Below are positions 55,147 through 64,000 of a DNA stretch of 64,000 nucleotides, piece by piece (position 1 is the first letter of the stretch; the number at the start of each line of letters is the position of its first letter). The translations under genes and the position numbers were made by a program. The notes beneath the pieces are model-generated. The model was given only the letters and a program-made list of their open reading frames with translations, was not told where the DNA came from and did not search any database. Origin of the DNA: Siphonodentalium dalli (Eukaryota > Mollusca > Scaphopoda > Gadilida > Siphonodentaliidae). The stretch covers positions 154,812,875-154,876,874 of the forward strand of contig CP136062.1 in NCBI GenBank assembly GCA_032622095.1, given 5' to 3'.

Positions 55147-55450
55147 TAATAACGAACACGAGACATACATAATTTATAAACTGTTAACAAAAGATATCAA
55201 ATTCAATACATGACAAAGATGACTCAGTGGAGTTTATAAATTGAACATAAAAACATTGAGGTAAGAATCTTTTTAAGGAATGCAACTTTATTTAATGATA
55301 ATAAACACATAAATTAAAATAACAAACATGCGACATACATATTTTATAAACTGTTAACAAAAGATATCAAACTCAATACATGACAAAGATGACTCAGTGA
55401 AGTTTATAAAGTGAACATCAAAATATTAAGGTAAGAATCTGTTTAAGCAT
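55147..55450. repeat. tandem duplication, period about 174
   Basis: ATAAACTGTTAACAAAAGAT, CAATACATGACAAAGATGAC, TCAGTG, AGTTTATAAA and AGGTAAGAATCT occur in both copies with few differences. Confidence 0.85.
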
Positions 55451-55489
55451 TACCAAACCGTTTAGCACAGACCACAGTCCACTTCACTC

Positions 55490-56830
55490 ATCCGATCATC
55501 ACAAAACTTCATATTTATCTTGATATTGATCTATCAGTTGAGAGCTATCAAATATATTTTTAATTTCATAGGAAAAAATGGTCGCCAGCGGCCATATTGC
55601 ATTTACGTTATATGTTATCGCGTTATGTCGATATCTAGTATTACTTAGAAATTTCACCATTCCAGATTCATAATTGCTCCATTGACTGTAACAGATGAAA
55701 TTATTCCCCTCTTCGGATAGAGTGTCACTGAAACTTTATTTTGTCAGACTGTCTGTATAATCACTGATTATATATGGCAATAATCTGTAATAAGATGTAG
55801 CACTATTTTATTTTATATTTACACGCAGTGCTGTTTTTATACAACAATTCTAAACCCCCTAGATCATCATGTGATCGACCATACATCGCGCGAGGACCTG
55901 GTTGAATTAAGGGGGGTTTTATGGATCACTTCTGTCCTCAAGCTAGATTATACTTATGACATTTAATGGCATGTTCCTAACGTGGAGGGTTAGATATGCT
56001 TGAGAAACCACCACTCTTTAATTCACACCAAGTTCTCAGCTGTCATGAACCCATAGCCATGATATATGGTTTATTTTATGTATACTAGTAATATAGTTAT
56101 TTTCAGTACCTTTATATACCAGTACTGTATATAACAATGCATATAAATTAATCAATGTATACATGTATATTGATTCAACGGATTCAGTGGTTTTGTCCAT
56201 CAGTTTTTCAAATTTGCGGGGAAAACATGGCCACAAGCAGTACACCCTGCTAAATTTCGAATTTGAATCAATTGGCGCACCCCGCAGCCAGCTTTTATTG
56301 GAGAACTTTTTCTCATGTGGATATTTTGGGTCACCGCTAGATGTGAGCCATATTTTGTTCTCAAACTGTCCTTGTGAAGACATCACTGCCAGCGGTGATC
56401 TTCAATTTTACTATTTTTATGGCTAAATAATTTGGTTGATCCTACAGACGACACCCCTTGTCCGATCGTCACCAGATTCCACAATGATCTTCTGGATAAC
56501 CAGCGTGAGAGTAATCTAATTTTCCCGAATTTCGTTAAAAAACATTACCACGGGCAGCAATTTGGTATCTTACTCTTTGATCCTCTTTTGCATGACTGAA
56601 TTGTTTAGCAACTGTACAGACATATCCCCCATCTGATAGTCACCAAACTTCATATTGATCTTCGGGCTGACAACTAGATGGGAGCTATCGAATGCTTTGA
56701 ATTTTTTTGGAAAACATTGTCGCCAGCAGTCATCTTCTATTTTGGTTTTTATATACATGTATATCTCTTCATGCGGATAGCCAGTATTACGTAGGTACTT
56801 CAACTTTCCGAATTCCTGTCATCATTTGAA
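55490..56830. repeat. degenerate repeats with GGCGACCAGCGGCCAT-type blocks
   Basis: The ordered blocks CATCYGATMRTCAC, AAACTTCATATT(T/G)ATCTT, GAGAGCTATC/GGGAGCTATCG and GGTCGCCAGCGGCCAT/GTCGCCAGCAGTCAT appear near 55494 and again near 56627. A third, weaker version is near 56460. This is typical of tandem 3'-end repeats in animal retroelements. Frames at 56036-56426 have no domain. Confidence 0.5.
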
Positions 56831-56992
56831 ATATAAAAATTTACCTGATACATGCACCCTTCAAAATTTGTTTCGTCGTATCTATTTTAATGACCCGCAT
56901 GGTAATATTGATACAGATATATTTGTCAAACATTTCTTTGTACAATATACAGGTATTTAGTTTGTAACTAAATCTAGAAATATATAATAGTA

Positions 56993-57412
56993 GCTGGTGG
57001 ACCCGACTTCGTCCGGGATGTTCCCCTCTGATTTTCGGAGAATTGCGCGATTTAAAAAGTCACGACAAAAGTACCCGTCGAAATCCGCCCGGCTTTACCC
57101 GATTTGACCTTGAATTGACAATTTTGAATGTCAAGATCAGGTCAGGGTCATGATTTGACCCACCCGAAACACTCCTGGGACAAAAGTAACAGTAGGTATC
57201 AAATTTCGTTGAAATACTTCCGTTTTACCAGATTTGACCTTGAATTGATCTTTTTGAATGTCAAAGTCAGGTCGGGATCAAGATTTGACCCGTCCAAAAT
57301 ACTCCCTGGAAATAATTTCCCCTAGGTATCAAATTTCGTCAAATCTGTCAGGCAGTTTTCCCGGCCATAGCTAACAGACAAACAGACAGACAAATGTCCA
57401 AAATATATATTA
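56993..57412 (+). mobile_element. retroelement 3' fragment with ACCCGACTTCGTCCGGG head
   Basis: Starts TAGCTGGTGGACCCGACTTC then GTCCGGG, and contains a repeated block of about 125 bases (GATTTGACCTTGAATTGA, TTTTTGAATGTCAA, GATTTGACCC, TATCAAATTTCGT). It ends AACAGACAAACAGACAGACA before TATATTATAC. Such heads and (ACAG)n tails mark short non-LTR or Penelope-type insertions in many invertebrates. No coding sequence remains. Confidence 0.5.
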
Positions 57413-57790
57413 TACTAGCTGATGTACTCGACTTCGTTCGGGCTAGTTAGGGATTTTTTTGTGATCGCCTCCATCTGGACATTACCCAGTATATACAGCG
57501 TCTGGCCAAACTATTGTTCAATTGGTCCAGAAACATGCCTATATCAGCACGTTCGAGAACATGGTCCCACGTGAAATTGGACCCGTCCATATTGCTCCCG
57601 GGATCGAAGTAGTCCTACACACAAATTTTTAGTCGGATCGGTCAAGGTCCAGAAACATGCCTATGAGCGAGGTCAAGTTGACACGTTAAATACCAAATTC
57701 GAGCAGTGTTAGAGTATATAACACATACACACATGCATACACACATACATACATACAGACAGGTGTTTCAAAATGTATAATCGATAGCTA
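57413..57790 (+). mobile_element. second retroelement 3' fragment in tandem
   Basis: Begins CTAGCTGATGTACTCGACTTCG directly after the previous copy's tail and carries a repeated CCAGAAACATGCCTAT. It ends in ACATACATACATACAGACAG. The head-to-tail arrangement with 56993-57412 is notable. Confidence 0.45.
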
Positions 57791-57849
57791 CAACAATTCT
57801 ATAGTAGATAGTTCACGGCCGACCTGATGCATGCATCTCAGTTTTCTTG

Positions 57850-58993
57850 TAGCATATTGGGGGTGAGCTCGTTGCGCTCTCTCCTCTCTCTCACCTCTTC
57901 TGTCTCTCACTCAATCTGTCTGTCTCCCCTCACCCTCTCTCTCTCTCGTTCTTCCATGAGTCCCTGTACATACAAATATACTTGGTTTAATTCCGCGGGA
58001 ATCGAATCCGGCTTATTCTCGATTGATAATCTGGGGCATGGGTCTCTGTCCCTCTCTCTCTATCACTCTCTCTCTCACTCTTTCTCCCTCTGTCTGTCTG
58101 TCTCCCTTGCCCCCTCTCTCATTCTTTCATCAACCCCTGATCGTTCAGAGAGCAGATGTACGTAAAATTCGCATTGGTTCGTGTTATTCTCGAATAACTA
58201 TTTGAAAATCGGGTCGTTTAAAGACACTGATCAGTGCGTGTTAATTAGTTTATCTCGTAATTGTGAGCTGTCAGATAAAGGGATTAAATGTCTGGGCCTT
58301 GTATAAACACCTATTAATAAACACTGAGTCCGCGTGCGTCATGCCTGTAACCCATCTCTATCTCCCTCTATTCGTCTCTCTCTCCACCTCTCTCTCTCTC
58401 TCTCGTTCCTCAATTAGTCCCTGATCGTTCAGAGTGCAGATGTACATACAAATCGATATGGTTCGAATCCGGGTTATTCTCGATTGATAGTCTGGGACTC
58501 TGGTATTCTAATGTCGAGCACTTATTGTTGAATCATATATATAGCATATTGGGGGTGGCTGATCTCGTTGCTCTATCCTCTATTCTCTCTCTATCTCTCT
58601 CTCTCACTCTCTATCTCTGTCTCTCTCAATTTCTCTCCCGTTCTTTCATTAGTCCCTGATAGTTCAGAGTGCAGATGTACATACAAATCGATTGCTTCAA
58701 ATCCGGGAATCGAATCCGGGTTATTCTCGATTGATAATCTTGGATTCGGGTCATCTAATGTCAAGGTACTTATTGTTGAATCATAGCATATAACATATTG
58801 TGGGGGTGATCTCGTTTCTCTCTGTCCTTCTTCTCTCTCTCTCCCCTCTATCTCTCTCTCTCTCTCTCGTTCTTTCACCAGTCCATGATCGATGAGAGTG
58901 CAGATGTACATACAAATTGACTTGGATCAGTTCGGGAATCGAATCCGGGTTATTTTCTGGTGCCTATTTGAAACTCGGGTAATCTAAGGACAC

Positions 58994-59059
<66 letters not shown>

Positions 59060-60055
59060 GAGAGAGAGATATAGAGGGAGCGAGATAGAATGGACATAGC
59101 GCAACGAGATCTCCTCCCCAATAAGATATGAATTCAACACTAAGTGCCTATAGATATTAGATGACCCGAGTCCCAGATTATCAATCGAGAATAACCCGTA
59201 TTCGCTTCCCTGAACTGAACCAAGTCGATTTGAATGTACGTCTGCACTCTGGACGATCACGAGATAGTGAAAGAATGACAGAGATTGAGAGAGAGAGACA
59301 GACAGAGAGAGATATAGAGGGGGGACGAGAGAGCGAGAGGGCGAGATAGAAGGGACAGAGAGCAACGAGATCTCCTCCCCAATCTGCTATGAATTCAAAA
59401 CTAAGTACCTATAGATACTAGTTTTTATTACTAGATGACCCCAAGTCCCATATTATCAATCGAGAATAACCCGGATTCGCTTCCCGGAACTGAACCAAGT
59501 CGATTTGTATGTACGTCTGCGCGTCTGGACGATCAGGGACTAATAAAGGAATGAAAGAGGGGTGGAAAGAGAGACGAAGAGATGGAGAGAGAGTTAGAGA
59601 TGTGGTACAGGCATGACGCACGCGGACTCAGTGTTTGTTAAAAGGTGTTTATACAAGGACCAGACACATTAATCCCTTTATCTCACAGCTCTCAATTACG
59701 AGACAAACTAATTAACACACACTGATCATTGTCCTTAGACGACCCGATTTTCAAATAGTTAATCGAGAATAACACGAATCAATGCGATTTGTACGTACAT
59801 CTGCTCTCTGGACGATCAGGCAATGATGAGAGAATGAGTGAGGAGGCAAGGGGGGCAGACAGACAGAGGGAGAGAGAGTGTGAGAGATAGAGAAAGAGAG
59901 CGGGAAAGAGGGGAGACATAGACAGTTTGAGTGAGAGACAGAGGAGGCGAGAGAGAGGATGGAAAGAGAGCAACGAGCCCACCCCAATATGCTATGATTC
60001 AACAATAAGTACCTTGACATTAGAATACCCGAATCCAAGATTATCGATTGTTAAA
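57850..60055. repeat. 2.2-kb palindrome of CT/GA-repeat units
   Basis: The composite CT unit runs on the + strand to about 58990 and on the minus strand from about 59085 to 60055. The non-repetitive block GTTAATTAGTTTATCTCGTAATTGTGAG...GTCCGCGTGCGTCATGCCTG (58235-58350) returns inverted at 59600-59720, which proves the mirror symmetry. The centre is a pure (GA)n microsatellite at 58996-59069. Coding-like frames here are Ser/Leu or Glu/Arg simple sequence. Confidence 0.85.
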
Positions 60056-60142
60056 ACCCACCGGCGTGTTATCCCTTTGTCCTGACACGGCTCTTATCCG
60101 ACAGAACGCTCAAGCGATTTGGTCGCATGAGTGTTATTTAAC

Positions 60143-60243
60143 GCCCATGGTCATTCTTTTAAGAATTCCTGTGGGCATTATTTTTTAAGAATGACCGTGG
60201 GCATTCTTTTTTAAGAATACCCGTGGGCATTCTTTAAGAATAC
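60143..60243. repeat. 30-base tandem repeat, about four copies
   Basis: Unit GTGGGCATTCTTTTTTAAGAAT plus ACCC, each unit containing a TTCTTTTAAGAA-type small palindrome. 60244-61195 contains no other assignable feature. Confidence 0.8.
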
Positions 60244-61195
60244 GCAAGGAATTATTTGATGATATACTCCCGTCGCGAGTCGAGAAAATAGAATAGAAAT
60301 ATACATACAACGTCTGTCGTAAAAGGGACTCTGGCGTTAATATGGGGTGGGAGTAATTAGTAATTAGCGGGGAATTTCCTATATTCGGTCAAAACGTTCG
60401 ACGGGAATTTTCCAAAATATATTTTTTTAATTGTTCTCCAATCTCACTAATCGTTGGCCAGTCAAAAGCTGCTACTCAATTACAAATTACTAATAAATCA
60501 AACTAAAACAAAATGGCGGCCTGAATTTGTCTGTAGTTAAACATATACATATATATTCTAAGACTACAGATTTCAGTCAGGTTCGGATTTAAAAAATGAT
60601 TAAAAAAACAAACAAATCGAGGCCTGAGTTTTCATGGAGTTAGACTTTTATATAGATGCTAGGATTTTACAGTGTTCAGGCTCATATTTCAAATTGTTTC
60701 ATGATTCCTCCCCACAATAGGTACAATTAGGAAATTCCAAGCCACGGGGTGGGAAGCAAATGAAAGTACGCGACATTGCGAGCTCGGCCTGGTTAAACGG
60801 GGCGGGTTAACACAGGTTATACATTTGTGCACTGGCCATTTGTTAACTTTGGGGGGGGGTGGGGTGATACTTAAAGGTATATGTAAGGTAATCGTGGTGG
60901 GGGGAATAGTTGGAAATCATGCATATACGATGGGATGATTGGAATTTGCTAACCACGGGGGATGGCCCATGGGCCTGTAAGTTAGTCCAATATTCCTCCA
61001 GTGAATTATCGATCAACTAGACGTCTATGACCGCGTAATTAAAACACGCCTAGTTATTTTATCTACCGCTTTTGAAATAACCTAATGCAACACTATGCGA
61101 ATTATGCTCTTGTTATTGTGTGTGTTATTTTGGATATGACCCAACATGACAGTTGAACACACGGTCTATGACCATATTTCTATTTCTATTTCCAG

Positions 61196-61399
61196 CTCCT
61201 TCGCCAACATGTAGCGCTTTCTTCCCTGCGGCCACCAACCAACCCGCACATCATTACGTGGGATCATCATGCTACTATGAGTTTCCGACCAATGTGCGGC
61301 TTAGCTGGGATCCCGCATACAAACTCTGTAAAGACAGTGGGACACACATTTTATTCTTAGAGACAGAGGCAGAGAGGATGGCAATCAAAGATTTGATTG
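61196..61399 (+). CDS. secreted C-type lectin gene, exon with first half of CTLD
   Basis: A 204-nt exon, phase 1 on both sides, between TTTCTATTTCCAG and the donor GTATGTTA. It encodes APSPTCSAFFPAATNQPAHH, then YVGSSCYYEFPTNVRLSWDP, then AYKLCKDSGTHILFLETEAE and RMAIKDLIG. This is the N-terminal half of a long-form C-type lectin-like domain: an early Cys pair (C..CYYEF), the W..A...C helix-1 signature (SWDPAYKLCKDSG) and the strand-helix segment THILFLETEAERMAI. The second half with the WIG core and any Ca2+/sugar-binding motif is not in the window, so carbohydrate binding cannot be judged. The protein is probably secreted and may act in recognition or immunity. The symmetric phase-1 exon is typical of shuffled extracellular domains. 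Confidence 0.85.
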
Positions 61400-61495
61400 G
61401 TATGTTATGTATGTTTTATTGCTTAATTAACCATTTCTTTACTAAGTGGTTTCTCATATTCAGTTATGAAAGTATACATTGCAATAGTATCATTA

Positions 61496-63687
61496 GTCTG
61501 GTCGATAAACTAAAATTTTAGGGTCAACCTAGAAAACATTTGGACTAAGTTGGTTTCTATTCCATTTTGAAGAGGAATATATCCTCTATAACATATCCAA
61601 AATCCGCTAAAATCCGCTTTGAGCATTTTCTGTAATACAAGATGGCGTCCATGATGGCAGTTGGTATAGAACAATCCTGAATTTCGGTGGTAGGTGCGCC
61701 AACAAATACCAAATTAGTAATAAAATAAAATCCACACAAACAATCCTTAGTCGTAAACCATATCGGTAGAATGTCTGTCCAAAATGGCCGCCAAAATGGA
61801 CAAAATCGAATGAAATTTACAATTTGCGGAAAAGTGAATAGCTGGTTATACAAGAACGAACAGGCCGTCGAATTATACGAGGAAGAATGATTTCAGAGTA
61901 TGAGGGGAGCTATTGATAATAGTATGTAAGAATTCTCTCTAATGTATCTCGCGAGAGAGCAACCGAAAGCCAGGTCTCATACAACGATTGAATGTGGACT
62001 TTTTGGGCGCCAAGAAATAGAAGAATAACGCAGTTTTATCTGTACTTTTATCTTGAATCGTGTAATATATGTGTATTAAAACAGTTAAATGTGATCTAAT
62101 AGGGATGTACTCATTGTGTGACCTGTTCTAGAAGCAGAAATATATGTAATGAAAACAGTCTCACGAATGTGACCGATAATCATTTATTTTTGAATCTACA
62201 ACACACAGTCTGTCAAAATTCACTACTATAGAACAGTATGAGAGCTATTCATATGGTACTAGGTAAAATGTGTAGATCCTATTGTCCGTGTCTTAAAATA
62301 GTAGTCATAGTTGCCTCCGGTCAAGTGATTAAACACGAATATTGCATTTTTATCACACAAATACATGGTGGTATACCATGAACGCAATTTATCAAAATAC
62401 AAAGGATTAAAATAGACTATCTTCAATAAATTCTCAACATAACCCAATTTGCCTACATACTCTATGACAGAGACTGTCTTTATACCTGGCAATTATGTGC
62501 ACTTAAATGCACTAAGGCCACATATACGCGAAACGTACGACCTTTTCTGCAACCGCATCGCCGCGTTTACACATTCTCCCTAATGTTACACATATCTGCT
62601 GCATACAAAACCATAAATAGCAACATTAAGTGAATGGTAAACGCAGAACTAATAACTGTAAACGCCGATGACCTGATATTTAGCGCAAGTCTGTGGGTGG
62701 CAATGGTAATATAATTTCAAACAACAAGATACTGATAACTAATAGTGTGTATTGCGGGGTACATATTCATGTTATAAAGTGCCGATTGAAGTAATTTGAA
62801 CATAATTGTCTACTAAGAAACCGGTTTGGGAGCACCATGAAAATTAGTACTAAATAAAATGTACGACGTACAGTCTCTTCGATCTAGTGAGATATGGTAC
62901 TATTCTGTTGAAGAGATAAGTGTTTCTTGACAGTATAATCAGCATTACGACATACGTGTTTGGTTTATTGTCACGGAGAGTGTTGAAAATTCTGGAAATA
63001 TAACTAGTATTTACACAGATAGGGTGGGCTCTTCAGTTTCCGCTTTACATTCAATAATTAATCATCATTCCAAAAGGAAACTACCACGCACTGTGTGACA
63101 AAATATTACTTCGTGTGTTGCATGCCCAAAATAACTGTTTTTGGTCCGACTGTTGGATGTATTCTAATAAGAATACCCGAACGTAAATCATTGGGTTAAC
63201 GTGCGTAGCAGTGATCGATAAATCATTCAGATAGATCTGTTTTAATTATATGTGTACCTTTAAAGATATATAACAACATTCTTGTAAATTACAAATGTGT
63301 ATTTTCGCTTATAGGGGGTTATCCAATATGTTGCTTTCATCGTAGCATGGATTGTAGTTGCGGCCATTTTGACAGCCATTTCATCGCCGCGATTGCATTG
63401 TTTTCTGTCCTTGTCACTCTATTTGCCCCCTATACTCTTTTATACAAACTGGTATATATCGGATGGAGGATTAATGCGTTCTGGTGTCGCCGATGAGGGA
63501 TATTGTAGAAAAACGTACTTAGCAAGGTCGAAAAATTAGCATTTTTAAAAATCTCTGTAAAAAAGTTTTCTCAAAGCGGATTTTAGCGGATTTTGGATAT
63601 GTTGTAGAGGAAATATTCCTCTTCAAAATGGAATAAAAACCAACTTAGTCCAAATTTTTTCTAGGTCAAACCTTTTATCGACCAGAC
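61496..63687. mobile_element. 2.19-kb TA-flanked inverted-repeat element in the lectin intron
   Basis: TA at 61494-61495 and at 63688-63689 flanks inverse ends GTCTGGTCGATAAA and TTTATCGACCAGAC. The terminal inverted repeats extend about 135 bases (GGACTAAGTTGGTTTYTATT, CCATTTTGAAGAGGAATAT, ATATCCAAAATCCGCTAAAA, TCCGCTTTGAG). TA duplication fits Tc1/mariner-type integration. The interior contains ATGGCGGCC-like repeat fragments and no transposase. It starts 96 bases after the CTLD exon. Confidence 0.8.
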
Positions 63688-63689
63688 TA

Positions 63690-64000
63690 CATATGCGAGC
63701 AGATAATACCGTTCATATATAATATGTTGAACAAACGGCACATCGTTGGTGTCTGTAACTTATTACATTAACTTTTACTAAGGGAACTACTCGTCGATGA
63801 TTATTTAGTAAAGAAAGGGTTAAAGATGGTCTATATCCTCCTATAACATGTTTTTTATATAGTTTCCTGAGTATAAGATAATAAATATCAATCTAAGACC
63901 CCTGTCTGGAAACGCTTCTATCAATTAATATTCATTTTATTTTAAATGTTCTGGTATAATACCCATACAATCAATTTCTCTAGAATGACACATATGTTCG
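63690..64000 (+). other. lectin gene intron continuing out of the window
   Basis: No lectin second-half exon (WIG-type core) is visible before the window ends. Confidence 0.5.

Larger units (their letters stand above)
54422..57849. mobile_element. 3.4-kb block separating two halves of the CT-repeat family
   Basis: Left of it a unit ends at TTGTTGAATCA; right of it the next unit resumes with TAGCATATTGGGGGTGAG, exactly the expected following bases. The block therefore looks inserted, though it is a mosaic: a duplicated 174-base unit (55147-55450), degenerate repeats (55490-56830) and the two retroelement tails (56993-57790). 54422-55146 has no assignable feature. Confidence 0.45.
47228..61195 (+). 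other. inferred first intron of the C-type lectin gene
   Basis: About 13,968 bases from GTACGTG to TATTTCTATTTCTATTTCCAG. It hosts a TTAA-flanked MITE, a 1.0-kb foldback, a hairpin MITE remnant, the CT-repeat clusters and a large palindrome. No other exon that fits phase 1 on both sides and carries a domain was found, but short exons could be missed. Confidence 0.5.

Noticed and set aside
58455-58475. tRNA B-box-like GGTTCGAATCCGGG
   Set aside because: It recurs in every CT-repeat unit without an A box at the right distance.
54077-59982. Many Ser/Leu/Cys- or Glu/Arg-rich ORFs
   Set aside because: They are translations of CT or GA microsatellites and their flanking repeat unit.

Overview
The window looks like intergenic and intronic DNA from an invertebrate animal nuclear genome, most likely a lophotrochozoan such as a mollusc. 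The reasons are the sparse coding exons bounded by GT-AG splice sites, long introns, A+T-rich sequence packed with small inverted-repeat transposons, and the two recognisable genes: a secreted protein with two chitin-binding (CBM14/peritrophin-A) domains and a secreted C-type lectin. The phylum is an inference; no species is identifiable by eye.

Genes. Both supported genes are on the + strand and incomplete. (1) A chitin-binding protein gene has its last four coding exons at 23165-23232, 24919-25133, 26265-26333 and 28332-28795. Every junction phase agrees, and together they encode 271 residues ending in a stop. One of its introns uses a GC-AG donor. (2) A C-type lectin gene has a signal-peptide exon at 47140-47227 and the first half of the lectin domain at 61196-61399. 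Both end in phase 1, and they are separated by a 14-kb intron full of repeats. The rest of the lectin domain lies beyond the window. Nearly all other open frames sit in repeats and are judged non-genic; two short unexplained ORFs (13583-13792 and 17927-18127) are listed at low confidence.

Repeat landscape. 0-5 kb: dispersed MITEs, including a near-perfect 149-bp hairpin. 6.8-10.8 kb: nested hAT-like elements in inverted pairs, rich in poly-C/G runs. 11.4-16 kb: TTAA-flanked MITEs, a twin inverted-repeat element, a 919-bp element with an 8-bp target duplication, and a palindrome-array element. 16.0-17.9 kb: a five-unit tandem array of about 380 bp. 19.3-22.5 kb: a 1-kb duplication whose second copy is split by an insertion. 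31-34 kb: an inverted-repeat element and tandem duplications. 37-40 kb: a probable retroelement remnant. 40.55-45.65 kb: a 5.1-kb foldback element with a large minisatellite. 51.1-52.2 kb: a 1-kb foldback with a 6-bp target duplication. 53.5-60.06 kb: a CT-microsatellite repeat family ending in a 2.2-kb palindrome. 61.5-63.7 kb: a 2.2-kb TA-flanked element inside the lectin gene.

The most unusual theme is that at least five sequence-unrelated elements share one architecture: inverted arms around a minisatellite whose unit orientation flips in the middle. No prokaryotic-type system, CRISPR array, rRNA or intact tRNA gene was seen.
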